DNA of 64,000 nucleotides from an uncultured Oscillospiraceae bacterium (GTDB lineage: Bacteria; Bacillota; Clostridia; Oscillospirales; Acutalibacteraceae), in assembly GCA_900541565.1 (NCBI GenBank), contig UQKB01000007.1:1-64000 (forward strand), read 5' to 3'. The position numbers and the translations under genes were made by a program. Under the pieces are notes generated by a model that ran no database searches, had not been told where the DNA came from, and was given only the letters and a program-made list of their open reading frames with translations. The first letter of the stretch is position 1, and every line of letters begins with the position of its first letter. Below, piece after piece: positions 29,085-37,400 of this stretch.

Positions 29085-30341
29085 TTGAAATACACATATA
29101 TCGCCGTCAACAGCAAAAACAGAAAATATAAGGGCGAAATGACTGCCAACTCCCGCGACGAAGTCAGGAAAAACCTGCGTTCGCGCGGCCTTACGGCCCT
29201 TTCGGTCACGCAGCTGCAGGACCCGGCCGAAATCAACGCCGGCAAAAGCATTTGGGAACGGGAGCTCAATATAAAAGATATCCATGATACAAAAATCAGG
29301 AAAAAACGCATGCTCGCGATGATGCACCAGATGGGCCTGATGATGAAGGCAGGGATTTCCCTCTCTATGGCTATGGAGGTCATGGTCGATACAGAATCGG
29401 ACAAAAATCTGCGCAAGGTTCTTACGGAAATTACAAAAGAGCTTTACAACGGCGTACCGTTGTCTGCCGCTATGAGCAGGTTTAAAACCTTTCCCCATAT
29501 CGTCATCAATATCATACAAGCAGGTGAAGCAAACGGGCGGTTAGATCTTTCCTTTGCCCAGTGCGCTTCCATTTTGGAAAAAGAAATCGCCCTTTTCGGC
29601 AAGATCAAAACCGCCCTGGCATATCCGGCTTTTCTGCTGGGCCTTACAATTATTTTGATGATTGTCTTGTCCGTACTGGTCATCCCTTCTTTTTCTACCC
29701 TCTTTAGCAGCTTTGGCGCCGAACTGCCGGCTATTACACAGTTTACAGTGGGCGTTTCCAATATGCTGATCAACCACTGGTATATCATCCTTTTGATCAT
29801 TGCCGCGCTTGTTTTCGGGCTGCGGTGCTTATACAAATATAACGAAAGCTTTTGTATGTGGTGGAGTCGTACGCAGCTAAAGCTCCCGTTAATCGGTAAG
29901 GTCATGCGTATTTCCCATATTGCGCGCTTTTGCCGTATCATGGCCACGCTTACAGACGCAGGAATCCGCATTATAAAAGCGCTGGAGCTTGCAAGGGATG
30001 TCATTGCAAACGCATATATGAAGGACTGTATGAACCAGATTATCGAGGATGTAAAGATCGGCACACCCATCAACGTAGCCATGTCGCGGTATCCCGTGTT
30101 TGACGCTTTGCTCGTTTCCATGATCCGTGTCGGTGAAGAAAGCGGCATGCTTTCCGATTCCCTGCGTAAAATGACCGATATGTACGAGCAGCAGGCGGAC
30201 GAATCCACCAAGCGTCTGACCGGCGCTATAACGCCTGTTTTGACTGTACTCATAGCCATCGTGGTGGCAACTGTTGTGATTTCCATTGTGGTTCCCATGT
30301 TTGGCATGTACGATGTCATTGCCACCAGCGTAAATTCTTAA
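29085..30341 (+). CDS. pilC: Pilus platform protein PilC
   Basis: 418 residues from TTG at 29085, seven bases after AGAGGTG and six bases after the pilT stop. It contains two GspF/T2SSF domains (about 75-195 and 275-400) with the typical KAGI-x-L, GE-x-NG-x-L and GEESGML motifs and three membrane helices. It forms the inner-membrane platform turned by PilB and PilT. It is the last gene of the assembly operon. Confidence 0.95.
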   Translation: MKYTYIAVNSKNRKYKGEMTANSRDEVRKNLRSRGLTALSVTQLQDPAEINAGKSIWERELNIKDIHDTKIRKKRMLAMMHQMGLMMKAGISLSMAMEVMVDTESDKNLRKVLTEITKELYNGVPLSAAMSRFKTFPHIVINIIQAGEANGRLDLSFAQCASILEKEIALFGKIKTALAYPAFLLGLTIILMIVLSVLVIPSFSTLFSSFGAELPAITQFTVGVSNMLINHWYIILLIIAALVFGLRCLYKYNESFCMWWSRTQLKLPLIGKVMRISHIARFCRIMATLTDAGIRIIKALELARDVIANAYMKDCMNQIIEDVKIGTPINVAMSRYPVFDALLVSMIRVGEESGMLSDSLRKMTDMYEQQADESTKRLTGAITPVLTVLIAIVVATVVISIVVPMFGMYDVIATSVNS

Positions 30342-30362
30342 ATTAAATCATCTGCAGCCATT

Positions 30363-30390
30363 CCCCCGCATACATTTATGTATAAGGGGG
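30363..30390 (+). promoter_or_regulatory. Hairpin covering the ribosome binding site of the deacetylase
   Basis: CCCCC (30363-30367) pairs with GGGGG (30386-30390), and ATACAT (30370-30375) with ATGTAT (30378-30383). The GGGGG is the SD of the gene starting at 30398. The fold would hide the SD and could limit translation of read-through mRNA from the pil operon. Confidence 0.45.
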
Positions 30391-30397
30391 AGTCTTT

Positions 30398-31198
30398 ATG
30401 AAATTTTTTGTTTTTACAAAGCAGCGGCTTATCATCATCGGCTGCTGTCTGCTTGTGGGAGTCCTTGCGCTGTCCGTCTGTTTTTCCAGCTACAATGGCG
30501 TTATAATGGCCTCCACAACCGCAAGGAAAATTCCTATATATTGTGTAGAACAGGAAGAAAAAGTCGTAAGCATATCGTTTGATGCCGCCTGGGGGAACGA
30601 GCAAACGCAGGGCCTTCTGGACACGCTGGACGAATACAACGTAAAAACCACCTTTTTCCTTGTGGGGGAATGGGTGGATAAATACCCCGATTCCGTAAAG
30701 GCCATTCACGACGCGGGGCACGACGTGGGAAACCATTCCGACACACATGCGCACATGCCGCAGCAAAGCCGGGAAGATATGCTGCAGGAGCTCAACGGCT
30801 GCAACGACAAAATTGAAAAAATTACAGGCGTACGCCCCACCCTCTTCCGGCCGCCTTACGGCGACTATAACAACGCATTGGTCGAAACTGTCAACAGCAT
30901 CCATATGTACTGCGTACAGTGGGATATCGACAGTCTTGACTGGAAGGATCCTTCACCCCAGCAAATGGTAGACCGCATTCAGAACAACCTGTCACCCGGC
31001 AGCATCATCCTGCTGCATAACGGTGCAAAAAACACGCCGGAAGCGCTCCCGATGATTATAGAAGCCATCCGCGCACAAGGGTATGAGATCGTCCCGATTT
31101 CCGAAATTTTGTTAAAAGGCAGTTATACCACAGACCACGAGGGCCGCATGCATACAGACACAGCCTCCGTAAACACAGACCCTTCCGGCTCTGCTTGA
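30398..31198 (+). CDS. Membrane-anchored polysaccharide deacetylase (PdaB-like NodB domain)
   Basis: 266 residues. N-terminal membrane anchor (about 10-30), then a NodB/CE4 domain. SFDAAWG carries the first metal-site Asp in the PdaB-type form instead of TFDDGP; NHSDTHAHM gives the two metal His; RPPYGDYN and the closing ILLHNG are also present. The family removes acetyl groups from peptidoglycan or related glycans; PdaB of Bacillus is a spore protein. Its place right after the pilus operon may be accidental. A terminator follows at 31260. Confidence 0.9.
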   Translation: MKFFVFTKQRLIIIGCCLLVGVLALSVCFSSYNGVIMASTTARKIPIYCVEQEEKVVSISFDAAWGNEQTQGLLDTLDEYNVKTTFFLVGEWVDKYPDSVKAIHDAGHDVGNHSDTHAHMPQQSREDMLQELNGCNDKIEKITGVRPTLFRPPYGDYNNALVETVNSIHMYCVQWDIDSLDWKDPSPQQMVDRIQNNLSPGSIILLHNGAKNTPEALPMIIEAIRAQGYEIVPISEILLKGSYTTDHEGRMHTDTASVNTDPSGSA

Positions 31199-31259
31199 TC
31201 CAAACAAGAAAGCAGCTCTCAAAGCCATGTCAGCACATAACTACATAGATACAAATCCG

Positions 31260-31287
31260 GCGGACAGCTCTTCTGTCCGCTTTTTTA
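31260..31287 (+). terminator. Terminator after the deacetylase
   Basis: GCGGACAG (31260-31267), loop CTCTT, CTGTCCGC (31273-31280), then TTTTTTA. Confidence 0.85.
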
Positions 31288-31443
31288 TCGAATTTTTAAA
31301 TTTTATACAGCCTGCTACGGCGCCGGTCTCTTTTTCTTTATGCAAAAGACTGGTTTTTTCTGTAAAAGGCGGTAAAAAAATCTGTTTTTTCTTTTTTTTG
31401 ACACCCATGGAACAATTTTAGCAAGAGATTTGACGATTTTTAG

Positions 31444-31510
31444 TTGACCTGCGCCCTCCGGCAATTTATAATAAATTTATAATTGACAAAAGCAACGGAA
31501 ACAATATAGT
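31444..31510 (+). promoter_or_regulatory. Two tandem promoters before the BIG2 surface protein gene
   Basis: First: TTGACC (31444-31449), 17 bases, TATAAT (31467-31472). Second: TTGACA (31483-31488), 16 bases, TATAGT (31505-31510). Both match sigma-A consensus well. They fill the 379-base gap together with the terminator at 31260. Confidence 0.7.
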
Positions 31511-31577
31511 AAAAACAGCGCCTTCCAGATAACGCGTTTGCCGTTTTTGGAAGTTTATTTTTGAAAGGAACCTGGTT

Positions 31578-33317
31578 ATGAAACATAAGGCAGCAATTAT
31601 CACCTTTATTTGTCTGGCTGTCCTTTCCCTGACAGCCGTGGGTGTTTTTCTGTTCAATCCCACGCTTGCAGGAAGGCTGATCGCTTCTGTTTCCGTTGTG
31701 CAGACCCCAACCGAAGCGCCCACCGAACCCACCACACAGCCGCCCACCTCCTCAGACGTACAAGCCCTGCAGGCTGAAAAAACATCCAGTACGTTAAAAC
31801 GGGGCGACACACTCACTCTCAGCCCTGTCATTGTACCTGAAAACGCCAAAAATAAAGCGCTTTCGTTTACAAGCTCCAATCCAAACGTCGCTTGTGTGGA
31901 CAGCACGGGCAAGGTAACGGCCCTGTCTGCGGGCGAGTGTACCATTACCGCCGTTTCATCCGCCAATAAAAAAGCCACGGCTGCATATAAGTTTACCATT
32001 ACAGACGAGCGGATCGACGAAATCAAGCTTTTAAACGACTATCTACTGGAAGTCCCAGCCAGCCAGAAAGTCACCTATGGGAACAAAAAATCGCAGACCG
32101 TCAATCTGGTGCAATGCAGAATCACAAACGAAGGGACCGACGGGCATTATATACTGCTGCTCAAATACCAGGCCGGTGCTTCCATCACCGCGGTAGAGAT
32201 TGTCACGCTGCAAAACGGCAAGCCTGTTTCGCTCAAAACCTTCGACAGCTTTTCCTCTCTTTTAGAAAAACAGACAAACACCTCGTACAGCGAAACCGTC
32301 TGCACAGGTAAAACAGCAGCCTTCTATATAAAATCCACCGCTATCCAAAACAGCACCACACAAAGCAAGCGAACCGTTACGCTTTACAGCGCGTCGGGCA
32401 GCACGCTTTCTTCCGTCCAAACCATGACCGATGTCTATCGTTATAAGGACGGAGAAAACGTCCCGCTTAGCGGAGCCTTCTCTATGGACGGCAGCAATAC
32501 AACAGAAGAAGCGTATCTTTCCTCCCTTTCCGCGCTGGGTGAAAATTATCCGGAATTTACAGACTGGGTCAACCGGACAATCACCGTCGCACAGGGTAAG
32601 TACGAAAAAGCACAGCCTGTGGTAAAGCTGGAAGAAGTCTATTTAAACCGTATAGAATGGACAACCTCTGACAAAGCGGTGGCCACCGTCAATAAAAACG
32701 GAATTGTCACCGGCAAAAACGCCGGCAGCTGTGAAGTACAGGGCATTTTATCCTGCCTTTCCGGTGCCGTATGCAGCGTTCAGGTAACGGTTCAGAGCAA
32801 CTCCGAAGCGTTATCGCGCTATCTGGATTCCATAAAAGACGATACCATTAAAGCGCAAAACGGCACTGTGCTTGCATTGTATGCAAGCAAGGCCATCGAT
32901 GTAGACGGCGATGGCACAAACGAGCTTTTGCTGTATTACACAGGCGGGCACAGCTGCCAGATCGACGTTGCAAAGGAAACCAGCAACGAAATCAAACGCT
33001 CTACTGCCTTTTTTGCCGCAACCGACAGCAGCAAGACCTGCCGGCTTGATATTTATATGGATAACACCACCGGCAATGTGGTATTATGTGAAAATGATCT
33101 GTCTGAAAGCGGCTCGTCCAAAACCACGGAGTTTTCCTTTAACGCATATAAAGACGGCAAATACACGCCTGATTCACAAACCTATAAGATCGTCGCAAAC
33201 GGTAGCGGCGAAGAAAACGCCGCATATTATATAGACGGCCAGGAAGTCAAAAAAGACGCCTTTGACCTTGCAACCGGCCATTACGGCCAATATGCGCAAT
33301 GGGATGTAAACAAATAA
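31578..33317 (+). CDS. BIG2-domain surface protein, function unknown
   Basis: 579 residues. An uncleaved-looking hydrophobic anchor at about 5-28 without a lipobox is followed by a Pro/Thr-rich stalk (TPTEAPTEPTTQPPT). BIG2 domain one lies at about 75-145 (SSNPNVACVDSTGKVTALSAGECTITA). A central ~200-residue region has no known family. A second partial BIG2 is at about 350-415 (TTSDKAVATVNKNGIVTGKNAG). A C-terminal region contains DVDGDGTNELLLYY, a calcium-binding-like DxDGDG loop as in FG-GAP or dockerin-like repeats. No LPxTG-type signal. Its BIG2 repeats resemble those of the sortase at 652-2946. Likely an envelope adhesin or binding protein. Confidence 0.65.
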   Translation: MKHKAAIITFICLAVLSLTAVGVFLFNPTLAGRLIASVSVVQTPTEAPTEPTTQPPTSSDVQALQAEKTSSTLKRGDTLTLSPVIVPENAKNKALSFTSSNPNVACVDSTGKVTALSAGECTITAVSSANKKATAAYKFTITDERIDEIKLLNDYLLEVPASQKVTYGNKKSQTVNLVQCRITNEGTDGHYILLLKYQAGASITAVEIVTLQNGKPVSLKTFDSFSSLLEKQTNTSYSETVCTGKTAAFYIKSTAIQNSTTQSKRTVTLYSASGSTLSSVQTMTDVYRYKDGENVPLSGAFSMDGSNTTEEAYLSSLSALGENYPEFTDWVNRTITVAQGKYEKAQPVVKLEEVYLNRIEWTTSDKAVATVNKNGIVTGKNAGSCEVQGILSCLSGAVCSVQVTVQSNSEALSRYLDSIKDDTIKAQNGTVLALYASKAIDVDGDGTNELLLYYTGGHSCQIDVAKETSNEIKRSTAFFAATDSSKTCRLDIYMDNTTGNVVLCENDLSESGSSKTTEFSFNAYKDGKYTPDSQTYKIVANGSGEENAAYYIDGQEVKKDAFDLATGHYGQYAQWDVNK

Positions 33318-33378
33318 GCTTTTATCAAAGTGCTGTCTGCGGCTGTCCCATAGCTGCGCAAACCGGGAGGAACGTTTC

Positions 33379-34272
33379 ATGCCTTCAGTCATTACGCATT
33401 ATCTGCTTGCACAACGACTGCTTGCTCATATAAAGCAGACATATAAAGACTGCAAAATTCATCAAAACGCCTTGCTGTGGGGTGCGCAGGGGCCGGATTT
33501 CCTTTTTGCTGCACAGTCGGAAAGACTGCGGTCGCTGGCTTCGCTTTTGCACACCGCTCCGTCTGGTCAAACCCTTTCTTTTTTGTCCCGCTTTGCCCTT
33601 GATAGCAAAAACAACATGGACCAAAGCTATGCGCTCGGCTTTTTTACCCATTACGCACTCGACAGCATTGCACATCCGTTTGTTTTGTCAGGCGCAAGGC
33701 AAATGGCGGCGCAGCGCAGTGAAATTTCCGCAGCCGTCGCACACAATATGATAGAAGTCAATCTCGATGTCATTATGGTGCGTTATGAAAAAAGCACGCT
33801 TGCAAACAGCATTCGGCTGCAAACCTGCGCGCCAAAAGACCCTGCTGTTATGCAGCATATGGCTTTGCTTTATTCTGTTTTACTCCATTCTGTTCTGCAA
33901 GAAAACGCTTCTGTAAAAGAAGTGTTTGAAAGCGCCCAAAGCTACCGCAAGTGGCTAAAAAAGCACACAGATCGCACCGGGCTTAAAAAGGACTTTCTTC
34001 TGCGAAGGGAAAAGAAACGCCATCTGCCGCCCGGCGCTTCTGTCATGTACAGAAGCATTACAGAGGACGATACATACGATTATGCAAATATAAACAACAA
34101 CGACTGGGAAGAAAACGGGCAAATACGCACCGATACCTTTTTTGACCTGTTTGAGCAGGCGGACCGTTTGGCAACCGCCATGACAGACCTGTTTTTCAGC
34201 GGCGGCGATATCTGCTCCCCCACCGGCGGCAAGCCGTTTATACAAACAACCGAAGCTACGGCTGCCAAATAA
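33379..34272 (+). CDS. Zinc-dependent phospholipase C-like protein
   Basis: 297 residues, ATG after GGGAGG. The beginning MPSVITHYLLAQRLL, then WGAQGPDFLF and FFTHYALDSIAHPFV match the His/Asp metal-ligand pattern of the zinc-dependent phospholipase C family found in many Firmicutes. No signal peptide is evident, so a cytoplasmic role is likely and the substrate is unknown. It lies between the BIG2 protein and an alpha/beta hydrolase on the same strand, with short gaps. Confidence 0.7.
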   Translation: MPSVITHYLLAQRLLAHIKQTYKDCKIHQNALLWGAQGPDFLFAAQSERLRSLASLLHTAPSGQTLSFLSRFALDSKNNMDQSYALGFFTHYALDSIAHPFVLSGARQMAAQRSEISAAVAHNMIEVNLDVIMVRYEKSTLANSIRLQTCAPKDPAVMQHMALLYSVLLHSVLQENASVKEVFESAQSYRKWLKKHTDRTGLKKDFLLRREKKRHLPPGASVMYRSITEDDTYDYANINNNDWEENGQIRTDTFFDLFEQADRLATAMTDLFFSGGDICSPTGGKPFIQTTEATAAK

Positions 34273-34303
34273 CCACCTTACCAACCTGTAATGGAGGATT
34301 TCT

Positions 34304-35341
34304 ATGCAAACCTTAAAGCTTTTTGCCATTGCGCTTGCTTTTCTGGGCGCGATTGCGGCAGGTTTTTTTGCTACTATCCGATATAAAAGAAAAACACAAA
34401 TGCAGTTTTTAGATTCCCTGGCCTCCCAGACCATCAGCTATTTTTGCCGGACCTCCCACATGCAAAACGGCGGGATTATTGATCTGGGGCAAAAATCGGC
34501 GATGCGCCCGTCAAAATGGAAAACACCCAAGGGCTATACAAACCATGCTTTTAAAATCAACGGCGTACCAGCAGAGCTTTTAAAAAGCAACGCCTCAAAG
34601 GGCGACAAAGCTATTTTACAGCTGCACGGCGGTGCATATATCGTAGGCTTTTCCGATACATACAGAAGCACAGCGCTTAAGCTTTCCAAAGTCAGCGCCG
34701 GTGCGGACGTTCTTTCTATCGATTACCGCATTGCGCCGGAGCATGTACATCCCGCGGCGCTCGAAGACACAGAAAATGCCTGGAACTGGCTTTTGGACAA
34801 TGGCTATAAGCCGGAAAATATTATTTTGGTCGGCGACAGCGCCGGCGGCAATCTGGCCTTGTCCCTGACTGCCAAGCTGCGGGACGAAAACCGGCCGCTG
34901 CCAAAAGCGCTGATCTGCATGTCTCCCTGGGCAGACATGTCCGCGCAGGGGCCGTCGTTTACATACAATCTTTATAAAGACCCCATGTTTGGGCGTGCCA
35001 AAGGCGCGCATAGCGGCAGCTGCCTGGACAATCCGGAAAAACTGCTTGCCTATGCCGGCCAGACCGACCTGCAGGACAAATACCTTTCGCCCGTTTACGG
35101 CGATTTTGACCGCTTTCCGCCCATGCTGCTCCAGGTGGGGACCTATGAGCTTTTGGAAAGCGATTCCATTACCATCCATGACAAGGCCAAAGCAGCCGGT
35201 GTGGATGTAACGCTCACGCGCTACCCGGGCATGTTCCATACATTCCAGCTGCTGGAGGACCTTCTTCCGGCGTCCAGAAAAGCCTGGTACGAAATCGAAT
35301 ATTTTTTGAAAAAGCAATTTAGCTGCCTTTTAAGCCACTAA
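34304..35341 (+). CDS. Alpha/beta hydrolase of the hormone-sensitive lipase type
   Basis: 345 residues, ATG after GGAGG. An N-terminal hydrophobic helix (about 5-22) may anchor it. The oxyanion motif LHGGAYIVG, nucleophile elbow GDSAGGN, DYRIAPEH and the late Asp (GTYELLESD) and His (GMFHTFQ) form the expected triad of alpha/beta hydrolase fold-3 esterases. Substrate unknown. A terminator follows at 35389. Confidence 0.88.
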   Translation: MQTLKLFAIALAFLGAIAAGFFATIRYKRKTQMQFLDSLASQTISYFCRTSHMQNGGIIDLGQKSAMRPSKWKTPKGYTNHAFKINGVPAELLKSNASKGDKAILQLHGGAYIVGFSDTYRSTALKLSKVSAGADVLSIDYRIAPEHVHPAALEDTENAWNWLLDNGYKPENIILVGDSAGGNLALSLTAKLRDENRPLPKALICMSPWADMSAQGPSFTYNLYKDPMFGRAKGAHSGSCLDNPEKLLAYAGQTDLQDKYLSPVYGDFDRFPPMLLQVGTYELLESDSITIHDKAKAAGVDVTLTRYPGMFHTFQLLEDLLPASRKAWYEIEYFLKKQFSCLLSH

Positions 35342-35388
35342 GCGGCTTTTTTGCAGCTTTTTGGCTTGATACGTTTCATAAAGATAAA

Positions 35389-35418
35389 AAGAGGGAACCT
35401 GGGGTTCCCTCTTTTTTC
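35389..35418 (+). terminator. Terminator after the hydrolase
   Basis: GAGGGAACC (35391-35399), 3-base loop, GGTTCCCTC (35403-35411), then TTTTTTC. Confidence 0.85.
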
Positions 35419-35443
35419 TTTCTCCAAACTTTCTGCGGGGTGC

Positions 35444-35640
35444 TTTATGCAGGTTTTTATCTTACCCGCCGGGTTTGTACGTTTATATACATTTCTTCCA
35501 AAAAGACTTTGGTTCATTTCTTATGGAAGAAACGAACCAAAGACCACTAAGGGGGAAAACTTGCGATGTTTTCCCCCTTAGAACCCCCTTTTGTACGCCT
35601 CAAGGGGAGTACCCCCTTAAGAATCCCCCTGACGGTTCTT
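35444..35640 (+). repeat. Structured repeat, copy 1 (~190 bp)
   Basis: Nearly identical to 37401-37592 over its central part. It contains nested inverted repeats: TCTTCCA/TGGAAGA, CTTTGGTTC/GAACCAAAG, and CTAAGGGGGAAAAC with GTTTTCCCCCTTAG around TTGCGAT, then C-rich segments ending in AAGAATCCCCCTGACGGTTC. No protein is encoded. It occupies most of the 372-base gap between the hydrolase and the next gene. It looks like a non-autonomous mobile element or structured intergenic repeat. Confidence 0.75.
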
Positions 35641-35713
35641 ATACAATCGTTTTTGCACACTTACAATGTATGTGTTTAAAGTTGTAATTTGGGGTTGGCT
35701 TGTTGCAGAGTTT

Positions 35714-36064
35714 TTAGTCCTCCAATGTTTCATGGCGTTCCCGGTAATCCACTAGCTCGTCAATGTCTGCAAATGCTTCACGGGTCAGAGCACCACCCAG
35801 ACGAAAGCCTGTAATAAAGGCGTATAGTTCATCGTACTGCCTGGCCCGGTCTAGCGCTGCCTCCATCGCTTCCAGCTGCCGCTTTTCTTCTTCGCAGTAG
35901 CGCGCAATTGCCTTTTGGTGCCCGGTTTTCTTTCCAGCCTTTGTTTGTCCGCGCGAAATTCCACGTAGAAAATGTCTTTTAATACGCCTTACATTATGGG
36001 CCTCCTTCATCATTTTTTTGTTAATACGTTTGCTATTATGAAAAATCAAAAAACATAATTTCAT
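35714..36064 (-). CDS. Small hypothetical protein of the regulatory island
   Basis: Up to 116 residues; basic N-terminal half and a helical acidic C-terminal half (QLEAMEAALDRARQYDELYAFITGFRLGGALTREAFADIDELVDY). The FITGFRLG segment recalls small DUF6809-type proteins of clostridial mobile elements, a weak likeness. The start is unsure: the ATG at 36064 has no SD, ATG codons at 36013 and 36010 have none, and the only strong SD (AAGGAGG) inside the ORF leads to ATG-TAA in another frame. It is transcribed from a perfect-consensus promoter controlled by the palindrome shared with the divergent XRE gene. Confidence 0.5.
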   Translation of the reverse strand: MKLCFLIFHNSKRINKKMMKEAHNVRRIKRHFLRGISRGQTKAGKKTGHQKAIARYCEEEKRQLEAMEAALDRARQYDELYAFITGFRLGGALTREAFADIDELVDYRERHETLED

Positions 36065-36087
36065 GGCACAGGTAAATTTTTATAATC

Positions 36088-36138
36088 ATTATATAACCTA
36101 TAGGTTATATTGTCAATATAATTTTCAGGTTATATTGT
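36088..36138. promoter_or_regulatory. Divergent promoters built around a 20-bp palindromic operator
   Basis: ATATAACCTATAGGTTATAT at 36091-36110 is a perfect palindrome. On the minus strand it fills the spacer of a perfect promoter: TTGACA (36116-36111), 17 bases, TATAAT (36093-36088). On the plus strand TTGTCA (36110-36115), 17 bases, TATTGT (36133-36138) leads to the XRE gene. The half-site AGGTTATATTGT occurs at 36102-36113 and again at 36127-36138, over the plus -10. This is a typical repressor control region. Confidence 0.75.
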
Positions 36139-36171
36139 AAAATAAATAAAATTGGGAAAGGTGGAATTATC

Positions 36172-36387
36172 ATGTATTTTTTACCTAGAATTCAACAGTA
36201 TAGAAACAAAAAAGGATGGACACAAAATTATGTGGCAGAAAAAATGAATATTAAACAATCACAGTATAGCAGATATGAATCAGGTGAAGATGAAATGAGA
36301 ATAGGAACATTTGTAAATTTGTGTAAAGCATTAGAAGTATCCGCCGATTATCTTTTTGCTTTTTCAGACGACCCTCAAATTAAATAA
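36172..36387 (+). CDS. Small XRE-family regulator 1
   Basis: 71 residues, ATG seven bases after AAGGTGG. It is one helix-turn-helix domain: RNKKGWTQNYVAEKMNIKQSQYSRYESGEDEM, then LCKALEVSADYLFAF. Nothing beyond the DNA-binding domain. It most likely binds the AACCTATAGGTT palindrome directly upstream and controls itself and the divergent gene at 35714-36064. AT-rich composition differs from flanking genes. Confidence 0.85.
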   Translation: MYFLPRIQQYRNKKGWTQNYVAEKMNIKQSQYSRYESGEDEMRIGTFVNLCKALEVSADYLFAFSDDPQIK

Positions 36388-36518
36388 AATCCTATTTTTA
36401 TTTATTGTTTTTTCTGGTGGAAAAGATTTTTCTTATGTATTTATATAAAACGGCTGAGAAAAGAAAGCTGTATAAAGTACCATAAGAAGCAAGGCTGCAA
36501 GTCTAAAAAACTGTTATA

Positions 36519-36542
36519 TAAGAATCCCCCCGACGGTTCTTA
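36519..36542 (+). repeat. Fragment of the structured repeat (3' end)
   Basis: TAAGAATCCCCCCGACGGTTCTTA matches the last bases of copy 1 with one extra difference. It lies alone between regulator 1 and the ribbon-helix-helix-like gene. Confidence 0.6.
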
Positions 36543-36625
36543 AGTGAAAGTTTCTGCGCATTTGCGGCTTTGTCCTTTTTCATTTTTTCGGCAGTTTGTA
36601 CATGCTTAAAAAGAAGCATTGCTTT

Positions 36626-36817
36626 TTATGCTCCATTTTGATTTTCTTTGTCTGTCTGCTCCGGGAACAGCACGCTTTCTAATATAGACACAAGCGCAAA
36701 GTTAAAGCTTGTGTTGTTTTTTGCTGCTACTTCCTCTATTTTCTCCGCAAGTGTTTCTGACAAATAGGTTGTTTTATAGATATGCGGTTTTCTTTTTCGA
36801 GGGGGGATCGTATACAT
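36626..36817 (-). CDS. Small ribbon-helix-helix-like protein
   Basis: 63 residues from ATG at 36817, seven bases after GGAGG (a TTG one codon earlier is also in frame). Basic start MYTIPPRKRKPHIYKTTYLSETLAEKIEE followed by a helix, strand-helix-helix pattern like CopG/Arc-type DNA-binding proteins of mobile elements. A frame-broken second copy lies at 37233-37302. It is divergent from regulator 2. Confidence 0.6.
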   Translation of the reverse strand: MYTIPPRKRKPHIYKTTYLSETLAEKIEEVAAKNNTSFNFALVSILESVLFPEQTDKENQNGA

Positions 36818-36940
36818 CAAAGCTCCTCCTTTCTGCTATTTATAAAAAATACCGACAAAATATTAATCAGATATATCTCAACTTAAATTTATTTAACTAT
36901 TTTTCTCACCTCCCATATTATTATGCCACACTTGTGTTCC

Positions 36941-36964
36941 TTTTGCAACACTTTTGCAGCAAAA
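36941..36964. promoter_or_regulatory. Candidate operator of regulator 2
   Basis: TTTTGCAGCAAAA (36952-36964) is a perfect inverted repeat with a single central A, and its half TTTTGC recurs at 36941-36946. It is 28 bases before the start of the XRE gene. ACACTTGTGT at 36928-36937 is a second small palindrome. Confidence 0.45.
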
Positions 36965-36992
36965 ACTGGTATAAAAGAATAGAGGTGATACT

Positions 36993-37220
36993 ATGTACTA
37001 TAACGAACGTTTAATTGCTCTCAGAGAAGCACACGGATTGACACAAGAACAGGTAGCAACTGCTATTGGTGTAAAAAGAGAACAATATAGAAGATATGAA
37101 ATTGGCAGAAACGAAATAAAAGCGCACCACATAGTTGCTTTTGCAAAGTTGTATAAGGTATCTACGGACTATCTTTTATGTTTATCAAATTCTCCATATG
37201 AATCTTGGGTAAAAAAGTAA
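36993..37220 (+). CDS. Small XRE-family regulator 2
   Basis: 75 residues, ATG after AGAGGTG. Single HTH domain: LREAHGLTQEQVATAIGVKREQYRRYEIGRNEI and AKLYKVSTDYLLCLS. About half identical to regulator 1 in the HTH core but with a different recognition helix. Probably autoregulated through the TTTTGCAGCAAAA palindrome. Confidence 0.85.
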   Translation: MYYNERLIALREAHGLTQEQVATAIGVKREQYRRYEIGRNEIKAHHIVAFAKLYKVSTDYLLCLSNSPYESWVKK

Positions 37221-37232
37221 TAAGTGATGATA

Positions 37233-37302
37233 GCAAGCGCTTCTGACAAATAGGTTGTTCTATAGATATGCGGCTTTCTTTTCCGAGGGGAGCCTTATAC
37301 AT
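37233..37302 (-). pseudogene. Broken copy of the ribbon-helix-helix-like gene
   Basis: From the RBS and ATG (37302) onward this matches the first ~70 bases of the gene at 36626-36817, but one base is missing in the CCCCCC/CTCGG region so the frame shifts after a few codons, and the similarity ends at 37233. It shows duplication and decay inside the island. Confidence 0.7.
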
Positions 37303-37400
37303 TTTGCTTCCTCCTTATTTTTCCGCCCGCTCCGGGCGGTTTTATTTTGTGCTTTTTTCTGTCATCCACTGCTTTCCCTCCTTCATAAGGCTTTTTATCC

